A stretch of DNA of 64,000 nucleotides from Streptomyces sp. ITFR-16 (GTDB lineage Bacteria > Actinomycetota > Actinomycetes > Streptomycetales > Streptomycetaceae), in assembly GCF_031844705.1 (NCBI RefSeq), contig NZ_CP134609.1:2170001-2234000 (forward strand), written 5' to 3'. The notes under the pieces are model-generated. The model was not told the origin of the DNA. It searched no databases and worked only from the letters and a program-made list of their open reading frames with translations. The translations under genes and the position numbers were made by a program. Below are positions 26,074-33,326 of the stretch, piece by piece (position 1 is the first letter of the stretch; each line of letters begins with the position of its first letter).

Positions 26074-27251
26074 GCCTGCTCACCCCAGACGGTCCGCAGG
26101 GCAAGATCGAAGTCTGGGTCGTGCACGTCGACGTGCCCGTAGACCTCGTCCACGGTCGTGGCTGACGCCCATCCGCCAGCATCCCTGGCGATGAGGAGAT
26201 TGCCCTTGGCCGCGTCGAGCACGGCAGTCGTGAAGCTGTGCCTGAAGGCATGGGGCTTGATCTTGCCGAGCCCGGCCCGGACTCCGGCCCGGCCGAGCAT
26301 GCGCCGGGCGCCGACCGGAGCCCACGGCCGGCCGTAGTCCTCGCCGCGCAGCTGGACCATCAGCATCCCGTGGGTCGCCTGCTGGCGGGGAAACTCGGTG
26401 GTCATGTACTCGACGTAGGTGCGGATCATGTCCCGGCTGACCCTCTTGATCAGTCCGCCGGTAACCGTTCCGGCCTCGACTTTCCATTCGTACTTCGTCT
26501 TCGCCGCGGCGTCGTTCTCGTTGCCTGGCCGGTGGCAGATATGGACGTGTGGCGTCCGGCACTCGCCGCAGGCCGCCCCGTCCCGAAGGTGCAGGTCCGA
26601 GAGATGCAGACCGCACATCTCACCTATTCGGAACCCGCCGTCCGACAGCCAGCTGACCAGGAGGCGGTCGCGGGCGGTGTTGACCACGGCGTCCAGACGT
26701 TCCCGGGTGCCCTCGGGGAGCATCTTCGGATGCCTCCGCCGGACCCGCACCGGGGCAAGCGGATTCGCTTGCTGGACGGCGCCGAGGTGGCCCAGGAAGG
26801 ATCGTGTGCGGTCAGCACGGGTCGGCAGGCGATCCTTGTCGAGATCCCGCTTCAAGTCGGTGTTGATCCCGAGCGATGCCTGCCGCAGGTAGAAGCCCTT
26901 CAGGCAGGCAGCAGCCGTCGACAAGGCCGCGTCACGATAGGGCCGCTTGCCCACCCGCCAGGGCTCGCCGAGCGGCATGCGGACCTCGGCGCCGACGATT
27001 CCCATGTAGCGCTCAAGATCGCGGAAGGTGACTGCCTCCCGCTGTAGGCATTCGCGTTCCAACCAGCGCAGGTGATCGACGAGGTAGTACGCGTACGTCC
27101 TCTGCGTGCCAGATCCCTCGTACTGCCGCAGATAGCCGTCCGCCTCCCGATGGACCGTCCCCTCGGGCCAGACGATCGTCCAAGACTTCTTTCCGTCCTT
27201 GTGCCTCATTTCCTGCACTCTGAGCTGGCCAATCACTGTCTTGCTTACCAC
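26070..27251 (-). CDS. tnpA: TnpA-like tyrosine recombinase
   Basis: The 393-residue protein has an N-terminal SAM-like core-binding domain (about residues 45-140) and a catalytic domain. That domain contains Arg208 in SDGGFRIGE, H334-x-x-R337 in KPHAFRHSF, Trp361 at the second His/Trp position and nucleophile Tyr371 in DEVYGHVD, so the active site is complete. The GTG start lies about 120 bp inside the right end of the element. A likely promoter overlaps a sub-terminal copy of the end repeat. In Tn554, TnpA is the essential recombinase that chooses a specific chromosomal site. Confidence 0.9.
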   Translation of the reverse strand: MVSKTVIGQLRVQEMRHKDGKKSWTIVWPEGTVHREADGYLRQYEGSGTQRTYAYYLVDHLRWLERECLQREAVTFRDLERYMGIVGAEVRMPLGEPWRVGKRPYRDAALSTAAACLKGFYLRQASLGINTDLKRDLDKDRLPTRADRTRSFLGHLGAVQQANPLAPVRVRRRHPKMLPEGTRERLDAVVNTARDRLLVSWLSDGGFRIGEMCGLHLSDLHLRDGAACGECRTPHVHICHRPGNENDAAAKTKYEWKVEAGTVTGGLIKRVSRDMIRTYVEYMTTEFPRQQATHGMLMVQLRGEDYGRPWAPVGARRMLGRAGVRAGLGKIKPHAFRHSFTTAVLDAAKGNLLIARDAGGWASATTVDEVYGHVDVHDPDFDLALRTVWGEQA

Positions 27252-27274
27252 GTGCCCTCCGAACTATTCCGGAC

Positions 27275-27303
27275 ATTATCGACGCTCCGGGCACGGTCGG
27301 TAA
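27275..27303 (-). promoter_or_regulatory. Probable tnpA promoter overlapping an internal end-repeat copy
   Basis: On the minus strand TTACCG (27303-27298) and GATAAT (27280-27275) are separated by 17 nt, a good vegetative promoter spacing. The -35 element falls in CGGTCGGTAA (27294-27303), a 10-of-11 copy of the terminal repeat. A protein binding the ends could therefore also repress this promoter. Confidence 0.55.
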
Positions 27304-27339
27304 AAGGGCACGGGGCGTCGACGGGCACAGGCCAGACGG
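27289..27339. repeat. Three 17-nt-spaced iterons beginning GGGCAC
   Basis: GGGCAC occurs at 27289, 27306 and 27323, each 17 nt apart, between the tnpA start and the right end. Even spacing of about 1.6 helical turns suggests cooperative binding sites for a recombinase or regulator. Confidence 0.6.
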
Positions 27340-27361
27340 ACGTCCCGGACAGGGCTACATG

Positions 27362-27372
27362 CGGTCGGTAAT
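27362..27372 (-). repeat. Right terminal inverted repeat of the element
   Basis: CGGTCGGTAAT is the exact reverse complement of the left end at 22801-22811 and is immediately followed by the host GTCGAG. Confidence 0.9.
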
Positions 27373-27378
27373 GTCGAG
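27373..27378. repeat. Right copy of the 6-bp flanking repeat GTCGAG (attachment core)
   Basis: This is identical to 22795-22800. Deleting the element together with one copy rejoins comM in frame through Leu-Asp-Glu of Walker B. Confidence 0.9.
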
Positions 27379-28362
27379 GAAGAGAATCCCCCGGTGCGCC
27401 AGCGAGACCGCGCCCGGCCTCGGCAGTCCGTTGCCCCCGCCGACCAGTGACTGCATCGTCGCCGAGTGGTGCGGGGCGCAGTACGGCGCCCGGGACACCA
27501 GGGGCTGGCCCGGTGGCAGAATGCCCGCCACCGAGTGCACGGCGGTCACCTCCAGGGACTCCTGCCTGGTCAGCGGCGGCAGGATCGCGGGGAGCCGCTC
27601 GGCCAGCATGGTCTTGCCCGCTCCCGGCGGACCGGTCAGCAGAAGGTGGTGGCCGCCGGCCGCGGCGATCTCCAGAGCCTTGCGCGGCCGCTCCTGCCCC
27701 GCGACGTCGGCCAGGTCCGGCCGGGCCCCCTCGCCCGGTGCGGCGCTCCGGGCGAAGCCGGTGCCCATCCCGGCGCCGGGCACCATCAGCCCGGCCAGCA
27801 TCGTGTCGGGGCAGCCCTCGTCATGGGCCGCCGGTTCGTCGGGCACGGGTTCGTCGCACAGCACGGCGATCAGCTGCCGCAGGCTGCGCACCCCGAGCAC
27901 GGAGATCCCGGGCACCAGGGCCGCTTCGCCGGCCGTCTGCTCCGGCACGACGACCTGCCGGTAGCCCGCCTCCGCTGCCGCCAGGACGGCGGGCAGCACC
28001 CCCCGTACCGGGCGGACCCGGCCGTCGAGCCCCAGCTCCCCGATCATCACCACATCGGCGATCGACGCGGGGTCGATCCGCTCGGCGGCGCCCAGCACCG
28101 CGCAGGCAACAGCGAGGTCGAAGCCCGATCCGCCCTTGGGCACCGAGGCCGGGGACAGCCCGACCGTGAGTTTCTTCTGCGGCCACTCGGCCCCGGAGTT
28201 GACCACGGCCGCCCTGACCCGGTCCCGGCTCTCCACCAGGCTCTTGTCCGGCAGGCCGACGAGGGTGAACGCGGCCACCCCCGCCTCCAGGTCCGCCTGG
28301 ACCTCCACCACCACGCCCTCGACGCCCACCAGGGCCACCGAGCAGGCCCGCGCGAACGCCAT
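27373..28362 (-). pseudogene. comM: comM (YifB-type AAA+ ATPase), 5' fragment, interrupted in Walker B
   Basis: This fragment encodes the first 330 residues. It has the Lon-substrate-binding-like N-terminal domain (VQADLEAGVAAFTLVGLPDK, then VGLSPASVPKGGSGFDLAVA), Walker A LLLTGPPGAGKTML at about residue 240, and the first half of Walker B (RGILFLD). Translation would run into the element for five residues (ITDRM) and stop at 27355. ComM is a hexameric branch-migration helicase that helps integrate transforming DNA in Gram-negative bacteria; the truncated protein should be inactive. ATG at 28362 or GTG at 28365 overlaps the yraN stop. Confidence 0.93.
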
Positions 28363-28724
28363 CACGCCACCCCCCGCGCATGCTCGGCCAGGGGCGCGCC
28401 GCGCCGGGGCAGCACCACGCCGACCAGGTCGATGCGCACCCCGCCGGGCGGCGGCGGGCCGCCGTGGCGGTCCAGCCAGAGTCCGGCCAGCCGGCGCAGC
28501 CGGTCCGCCTTGACCGGGGTGACCGCGGCCATCGGATGCTCGAAGACACCCGCCCTGCGGGTCTTGACCTCGCAGATGACGAGCGCGTCGCCGTCCATCG
28601 CGACGATGTCGATCTCACCGGCGCGACAGCGCCAGTTCCGTTCCAGTACGGACATGCCGGCGTCGGCCAGCAGCCGCGCCGCCAGGTCCTCGCCGTACCG
28701 CCCGAGTGCCCCCCGTGCGTTCAT
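28362..28724 (-). CDS. yraN: YraN family (UPF0102) predicted endonuclease-like protein
   Basis: The 120-residue protein has the YraN pattern [17 protein letters not shown], then [28 protein letters not shown]. This is the PD-(D/E)XK-type core with D, E and K in place (EIDI, then CEVK). It is conserved beside comM and dprA in actinobacteria. Its molecular role is not established. Its stop codon overlaps the comM start, so it is the first gene of the interrupted yraN-comM-dprA unit. Confidence 0.92.
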   Translation of the reverse strand: MNARGALGRYGEDLAARLLADAGMSVLERNWRCRAGEIDIVAMDGDALVICEVKTRRAGVFEHPMAAVTPVKADRLRRLAGLWLDRHGGPPPPGGVRIDLVGVVLPRRGAPLAEHARGVA

Positions 28725-28808
28725 TTCGGCACCACCTCCGGCACCGACTCTGACGCTTTTCCCTCACCTCAGTGGATCTTGGTGGACAAGCGGGCGATTG
28801 TGGATAAC

Positions 28809-29117
28809 TCAGCCACTCGGAAGTTCGAGATCGCTCTTGTTGAGCTCCTCGATGTTGACGTCCTTGAACGTCAGTACCCGTACCTGCTTGACGAACCGTG
28901 CGGGCCGGTACATGTCCCAGACCCAGGCATCCGCCATGGACACCTCGAAAAACACCTCACCCTGGACCGAGTGGACCTGCATCTCGTAGTCGTTGGTGAG
29001 GTAGAAGCGCCGTTCGGTCTCGATCACATATTTGAACAGACCGACGACATCGCGGTACTCCCGGTAGAGCTTCAGCTCCATCTCGGTCTCGTACTTCTCG
29101 AGGTCCTCGGCGCTCAT
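28809..29117 (-). CDS. DUF2469 family conserved actinobacterial protein
   Basis: The 102-residue protein, MSAEDLEKYETEMELKLYR onwards, is the highly conserved actinobacterial DUF2469. It is rich in charged and aromatic residues (VIETERRFYLTNDYEM, then SMADAWVWDMYRPARFV) and has no signal peptide or membrane segment. ATG at 29117 is chosen because GGGG lies 9 nt upstream; an ATG two codons earlier is closer to it. Function unknown. It lies between the NUDIX gene and yraN. Confidence 0.9.
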   Translation of the reverse strand: MSAEDLEKYETEMELKLYREYRDVVGLFKYVIETERRFYLTNDYEMQVHSVQGEVFFEVSMADAWVWDMYRPARFVKQVRVLTFKDVNIEELNKSDLELPSG

Positions 29118-29180
29118 TGGCATGTTCCCCTTCAGCCGTGCGTTCCCCCATTGTGCGCCAGGCTCCGGCGCCCCGGGCGC

Positions 29181-29669
29181 TCAGGCGTTTTCGGGGTCGA
29201 GAACCAATGGCGTACGCGGAGGACCCTCGTCGAGCAGCGTGCGCAGCAGCCCGGCGAGTCTGGTCGGGTACACCGTCTCACGCGCCGCCGACAGTTCGGC
29301 GGAAGTCCACCACCTCAGCTCCGAGACGCTGCGGAGTTCCAGCCCGGTCTGCCCGCTGGTGTCCGTCGCGGTCCGGTCCGTCCGGGCCAGGAAGTACCAC
29401 TCGTCCTGGTGCCAGCGGCGCCCGTCGAACGGGAAGGAGCAGGTCCGCCGCCAGAGCACCGGGCCCAGTTCGACCTCCGTGATCCCGGTCTCCTCGGCCA
29501 GCTCGCGCAGTGCGGCCTGCTCCCGGGTCTCGTCGCCCTCCAGCCCTCCGCCCGGGGTGAACCACCAGGTGCTCGACGGGTCCCCCGGTTCGAAGCCGTG
29601 CATCAGGAGAATGCGGTCGTCCGGGTCGAGGAGGACCAGCCGGGAGACCTTGCGGATCTCATCGGGCAC
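29181..29669 (-). CDS. NUDIX hydrolase
   Basis: The 162-residue protein carries a complete Nudix box, GGLEGDETREQAALRELAEETGI, at about residues 42-64, matching GX5EX7REUXEEXGU. The substrate (a nucleoside diphosphate derivative) cannot be deduced. The GTG start lies 11 nt inside the end of the last signal peptidase gene, so it is translationally coupled to it. This fits the published S. lividans arrangement in which sipZ begins an operon with unrelated genes. Confidence 0.88.
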   Translation of the reverse strand: MPDEIRKVSRLVLLDPDDRILLMHGFEPGDPSSTWWFTPGGGLEGDETREQAALRELAEETGITEVELGPVLWRRTCSFPFDGRRWHQDEWYFLARTDRTATDTSGQTGLELRSVSELRWWTSAELSAARETVYPTRLAGLLRTLLDEGPPRTPLVLDPENA

Positions 29670-30399
29670 CGGTGGCCGCCTTCGTCCGCCGGTTCCGCTT
29701 CGAGCGGGCCGCGATCGGCCCGTACACCGCACCGCCCAGGATGAGCAGCACGCCCACGCCCATCGCGCCGAGCTGGAGCCTCAGCGGCCCGGCGGACGAC
29801 ACCCCGCCCGGGAGCGCGGCGAAGGCCCGGGGCCGTCCGATCATCCCGCCCAGCGGCCAGGCGACGGCGTCCACGCGGGCCTGCACGGCGCTGCGGGGCA
29901 CCGAGCCGTGCCCGCCGTCCTCCAGATGGACCCGGGAGTCCAGCGAGACCGTGCGGTCGTCGCCCAGGAGGAAGAGCTGGCCCTTGGGCACCTCGGCCGT
30001 GAAGTCGTTCACGGAGGCCGGGCCCGAGCCCCGCAGATACGGTTCGTCGACGGGTATCCCGTTCACCGTGAGCCGGCCGTCCTTGTCACAGCAGGCGATC
30101 TTGTCGCCGCCGGTCCCGACGACCCGCTTCACCATGGGCATGTCGCCCCACTGCCGGTCGGTGAAGACGACCACGTCGCCGCGGCGCACCTCGTCACCGT
30201 CCACCCGCTGGGCGAGGACCCGGTCGCCGGCGTTCACCGTCGGCGTCATCGACTCGGTCGGCACCGTGTAGGGCCGGTAGACCACGGCTCCCCAGGCGAA
30301 GCCGCCGAGGAAGAGCACACAGCCGACGGCCACGGCCAGTCCGGACAGCATGCTGCCGAGCCGGCCGTGGCCGTCACTGTCTTGTCCTGTCCCACTCAT
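29659..30399 (-). CDS. sipZ: Type I signal peptidase, SipZ-like
   Basis: The 246-residue membrane protease has an N-terminal membrane anchor (SGLAVAVGCVLFLGGFAWGAV), catalytic Ser in VPTESMTPTV, and catalytic Lys in PMVKRVVGTGGD. The box E region is LFLLGDDRTVSLDSRVH. A second hydrophobic segment near the C-terminus (LGAMGVGVLLILGGAVYGP) matches the unusual C-terminal anchor of some Streptomyces SPases. The Ser-box residues (TES rather than SDS or SGS) set it apart from its neighbours. Start 30399 has GGGG upstream; an ATG at 30414 is possible. Confidence 0.9.
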   Translation of the reverse strand: MSGTGQDSDGHGRLGSMLSGLAVAVGCVLFLGGFAWGAVVYRPYTVPTESMTPTVNAGDRVLAQRVDGDEVRRGDVVVFTDRQWGDMPMVKRVVGTGGDKIACCDKDGRLTVNGIPVDEPYLRGSGPASVNDFTAEVPKGQLFLLGDDRTVSLDSRVHLEDGGHGSVPRSAVQARVDAVAWPLGGMIGRPRAFAALPGGVSSAGPLRLQLGAMGVGVLLILGGAVYGPIAARSKRNRRTKAATGAR

Positions 30400-30448
30400 C
30401 CCAGCGTCCCCCATCGGAGATCGACAATCGCTGATCCGAGTGGGCACC

Positions 30449-31345
30449 CTACCCGGCGGTACGCCCGGCGGTCAGCCTCCGTCGCCGCCACAGGACGAGG
30501 GGCACCGCACCGGCCAGCCCCAGCGCACCAGGCGCGACCGCGCCCGCGGCACTGATACCCGGCTGGTCGAAGGTGTCCGGGACCGGCAGCGTGGCCCAGC
30601 GGTTGAGCGGCCAGGCCACCACCACGGCCCGGCCCACGACCTTGTCCACCGGCACGAACCCCTTGTTCGCGTCGTTGATGTGGTAGCGGGAGTCCGAGGA
30701 GTCCTGGCGGTGATCGCCCATCACCCAGATCTTGCCGTCGGGCACCTTGAACGGGCCGAAGGGCATGTCGTCGCAGGCGCTGTTGCCCGGGTAGATGTAC
30801 GGCTCGTCGAGCGCCTTCCCGTTGACCTTCACCGGGCCGCCCTTCCGGCACTCCACGGTGTCGCCGCCGACCGCGATCGTCCGCTTGATCAGGTCCTTCT
30901 CCTCGGCGGACGGCATCAGCCCGACAAAGCTCAGGAACTTCTGCACCGCGTTGGAACTGGGCGTCGGCTCGCCGTCCAGCCAGCCGGCCGGATCGTGGAA
31001 GACGACCACCTCGCCGCGCTCCGGCTCGGAGCCGAACCACGGCGTCAGCTTGTCGACCAGCACCCGGTCGCCCTGCTGAAGCGTGTTCTGCATCGAATCC
31101 GACGGAATCGAGAACGCCTGCACCAGAAACGTCTTGATCAGCAGCGCCAGAACCAGCGCGACACCGATCAGCAGCGGCAGTTCCTTCCAGAACGAGCCGG
31201 GCTTCTTCGCCTTGGCGCGGGTGCTCCGCGCGCCGGCCGCCTCCGGTGCCTCGCCCTCGGGATCGGAGCCGTACCCGGCGGCCGGTCCGGGCCGCGTCGT
31301 GGACGGTCCCTGGTCGGAACGGGCTCCGCCTGCCACGTCACTCAC
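30449..31345 (-). CDS. Type I signal peptidase, extra SipY-like copy
   Basis: The 298-residue protein is very similar to the next upstream gene (31439-32362): both share KELPLLIGVAL, LALLIKTFLVQAFSIPSDSM and the RGEVVVFHDP segment. Catalytic Ser lies in SIPSDSMQNTL and Lys in KDLIKRTIAVGGD, with IWVMGDHRQDSSDSRYH following. A C-terminal hydrophobic anchor is present. The GTG at 31345 is preferred because GAGGA lies 6 nt upstream, while the ATG at 31351 abuts it. It makes a fifth type I signal peptidase, apparently by tandem duplication of sipY. Confidence 0.9.
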   Translation of the reverse strand: MSDVAGGARSDQGPSTTRPGPAAGYGSDPEGEAPEAAGARSTRAKAKKPGSFWKELPLLIGVALVLALLIKTFLVQAFSIPSDSMQNTLQQGDRVLVDKLTPWFGSEPERGEVVVFHDPAGWLDGEPTPSSNAVQKFLSFVGLMPSAEEKDLIKRTIAVGGDTVECRKGGPVKVNGKALDEPYIYPGNSACDDMPFGPFKVPDGKIWVMGDHRQDSSDSRYHINDANKGFVPVDKVVGRAVVVAWPLNRWATLPVPDTFDQPGISAAGAVAPGALGLAGAVPLVLWRRRRLTAGRTAG

Positions 31346-31438
31346 ATTCATTCCTCACTCCGCGCCAACGCCTGCCCATCGGGCCGTATCGCGTACCGGC
31401 CCGCCGTCCCGATAACGAGCGGGGGTTCCGCAGGGCTA

Positions 31439-32362
31439 CTACTCCTGCCGGACCAGGGCCCTGGTCCGGCTCCGCCTGCGCCACAGCACCAGCGGCAGGG
31501 CACCGGCGATGCCGAGCGCGCCCGGCGCCATCGCGGCCGCGGCGTTGATCCCCGGCTGGTCGAAGGTCTTGGGCACCGGAAGGGTCGCCCAGCGGTTGAC
31601 CGGCCACGCGATCACGATGGCCCGGCCGACCACCTCGTCGTTGGAGACCGTGCCGCCGCCCGGCAGGTTCTGGTGGTACCGGGAGTCGAGCGAGTTCTGC
31701 CGGTGGTCGCCCATCACCCAGATGCGGCCCTTGGGGACCTTGACCGGGCCGAACGGCTCGTCGTCGCAGGCGCTGTTGCCCTCGAAGATGAACGACTTGT
31801 CGTCCAGCGCCTTGCCGTTGACCTTCACCGGTCCGTTCTTCTTGCACTCCACGGTGTCGCCGCCGATCGCGATGACCCGCTTGATCAGGTCCTTCTCCTC
31901 GGCGGACGGCATCAGCCCGATGAAGCTGAGGAACTTCTGCACCACGTTGGGATCGGGTGCCTGGGTGTCCTCCAGCCAGCCGCCCGGGTCGTGGAAGACG
32001 ACGACCTCGCCGCGCTCCGGCTCCGCGCCGAACCACGGCGTCAGCTTGTCGACCAGCACCCGGTCGCCCCGCTGGAGCGTGTTCTGCATCGAATCCGACG
32101 GAATCGAGAACGCCTGCACCAGAAACGTCTTGATCAGCAGTGCCAGGATCAGCGCGACACCGATGAGAAGGGGCAGTTCCTTCCAGAGGGGGCGGGGCTT
32201 CTTCCGGGCCGTGCTGCCGCCGCGCGTGGAGCCGCCGTCACTCTCCGCCCCGTCCGCCGCCGCTGCGTCCGCCGTCCCGGCGGGCTCGGCGTTCCCCGGA
32301 ACGCCCGGCCGGTCCTCGGGCTCCTCGTGTCCGGATCGTGCGCCGACCGCCAAATCCCCCAC
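31439..32362 (-). CDS. sipY: Type I signal peptidase, SipY-like
   Basis: The 307-residue protein has a long acidic, Gly/Ala/Ser-rich cytoplasmic N-terminus and a membrane anchor (LPLLIGVALILALLIKTFL). Catalytic Ser lies in SIPSDSMQNTLQRGD and Lys in KDLIKRVIAIGGDTV, with box E WVMGDHRQNSLDSRYH and a C-terminal hydrophobic segment. It removes signal peptides from Sec and Tat exported proteins. GTG at 32362 is chosen because GAGGA stands 6 nt upstream. The N-terminal codons overlap the 3' end of the preceding sip gene by 125 nt in another frame. Confidence 0.9.
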   Translation of the reverse strand: MGDLAVGARSGHEEPEDRPGVPGNAEPAGTADAAAADGAESDGGSTRGGSTARKKPRPLWKELPLLIGVALILALLIKTFLVQAFSIPSDSMQNTLQRGDRVLVDKLTPWFGAEPERGEVVVFHDPGGWLEDTQAPDPNVVQKFLSFIGLMPSAEEKDLIKRVIAIGGDTVECKKNGPVKVNGKALDDKSFIFEGNSACDDEPFGPVKVPKGRIWVMGDHRQNSLDSRYHQNLPGGGTVSNDEVVGRAIVIAWPVNRWATLPVPKTFDQPGINAAAAMAPGALGIAGALPLVLWRRRSRTRALVRQE

Positions 32363-33326
32363 ATCCACTCCTCACTCCGTGCCACCGCCTGCGCCCTAGC
32401 CGATGCAGGCCCACCACTCCCATAACGAGCGGGAGTTCCGCAGGGGTCGGGAGCCGGATCATTCCGTTGGGATCCTGGGACACACTATTCGACCGGCCCG
32501 GGGCCGCCGCCGTACCGGCGCGCGCGTCCGGGACCGAGGAGAACGCCGACCGGTGCTCCAGCGAGCTCCAGTGCCCGAAGGGCCAGACGATCCACTTGGC
32601 CCGTCCCACGACGGCGTCCTCGGAGATCGTGCCGTCGGCCGTCTTGTCGAGGTGGAAGCGTGAATCGGCGGAATTGGAGCGGTGGTCGCCCATCACGAAG
32701 AGGCGTCCGGCCGGAACCTTTACTTCGAATTTGATGGTGGAGGGGGAATCGCCGGGAAATATGTAGGGCTCGTCGACCGCCACCCCGTTGACGATGAGCC
32801 TGCCGTCCTGCTCGCAGCACCTCACCGTGTCGCCCCCGACGGCGACGACCCGCTTGATCAGGTCCTGCTCGTCGTCGGAGGGAAGCAGCCCGATGAAGGT
32901 CAGCGCCTCCTTCACCTGCTTGACGCCGACGGGCGACTCCTTGGACGTCACCGGGTTCGGCGGCGGCCAGTCCGAGGGGTTCCTGAACACGACGACGTCG
33001 CCGCGCTGCGGCCTGGATCCGAACCAGGGCGTCAGCTTGTCCACGAGCACCCGGTCGCCGATCCGGATGGTCTGTTCCATCGACCCGGACGGGATCACGA
33101 AGGCCTGCACCAGGAACGTCTTGAGCACCAGCGCGATCAGCAGCGCCACCGTGATCAGGAGCGGGATCTCCTTGACGGCCGATCTGCGCCGCCGCCGCTT
33201 CACCTTGCGGGCCAGCTTGCGCCGCTCGGCCCGGGTGGGCAGGGAGCGCGCGGCCGTCGGCCGGGTGCCGGTGGGCAGCGGTATCGCGGGATCCGCCGCC
33301 CCGCGGCTGCGCCCCCGGTTACCCAT
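32238..33326 (-). CDS. sipX: Type I signal peptidase, SipX-like, with 3' end running into sipY
   Basis: The protease core shows the anchor IPLLITVALLIALVLKTFL, catalytic Ser in VIPSGSMEQTI, Lys in QDLIKRVVAVGGDTV, and VMGDHRSNSADSRFH. The C-terminal part (LPLVMGVVGLHRL) and a following Arg/Gly-rich tail bring it to 362 residues, longer than the ~320 reported for S. lividans SipX. The last ~41 codons overlap the start of sipY. The ATG overlaps the sipW stop by 8 nt, so these genes are translationally coupled. Confidence 0.88.
   Translation of the reverse strand: MGNRGRSRGAADPAIPLPTGTRPTAARSLPTRAERRKLARKVKRRRRRSAVKEIPLLITVALLIALVLKTFLVQAFVIPSGSMEQTIRIGDRVLVDKLTPWFGSRPQRGDVVVFRNPSDWPPPNPVTSKESPVGVKQVKEALTFIGLLPSDDEQDLIKRVVAVGGDTVRCCEQDGRLIVNGVAVDEPYIFPGDSPSTIKFEVKVPAGRLFVMGDHRSNSADSRFHLDKTADGTISEDAVVGRAKWIVWPFGHWSSLEHRSAFSSVPDARAGTAAAPGRSNSVSQDPNGMIRLPTPAELPLVMGVVGLHRLGRRRWHGVRSGCGGFGGRRTIRTRGARGPAGRSGERRARRDGGRSGGGRGGE

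Larger units (their letters stand above)
22801..27372 (-). mobile_element. Tn554-like element carrying tnpA-tnpB-tnpC genes, inserted in comM
   Basis: The 4,572-bp element has 11-bp inverted ends (ATTACCGACCG at 22801-22811, its complement at 27362-27372) and is flanked by GTCGAG on both sides. It holds three minus-strand genes joined by two ATGA overlaps: a 393-residue and an 858-residue tyrosine recombinase and a 195-residue coiled-coil protein. This is the tnpA/tnpB/tnpC order of Tn554. No cargo gene is present. Its base composition is visibly less GC-rich than the host flanks. It lies between the Asp and Glu codons of comM Walker B. All three genes are intact and catalytic residues are present, so it may be active. 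Confidence 0.92.

Noticed and set aside
27289..27339. CRISPR array
   Set aside because: Only three short GGGCAC-headed units with 17-nt period, no long repeats or spacers, and no cas genes in the window.
22795..27378. Prophage or tRNA-integrated island
   Set aside because: No tRNA gene, no structural phage or replication genes, and the target is a protein-coding Walker B motif.
22159..28362. Reading the split comM as a sequencing or frameshift error
   Set aside because: The two halves are separated by 4.6 kb with its own genes, inverted ends and a duplicated 6-bp border, which only an insertion explains.
30449..32362. Treating the two SipY-like genes as an assembly duplication
   Set aside because: They differ throughout in N-terminal region, linker residues and C-terminus, so they are diverged paralogues and not identical copies.
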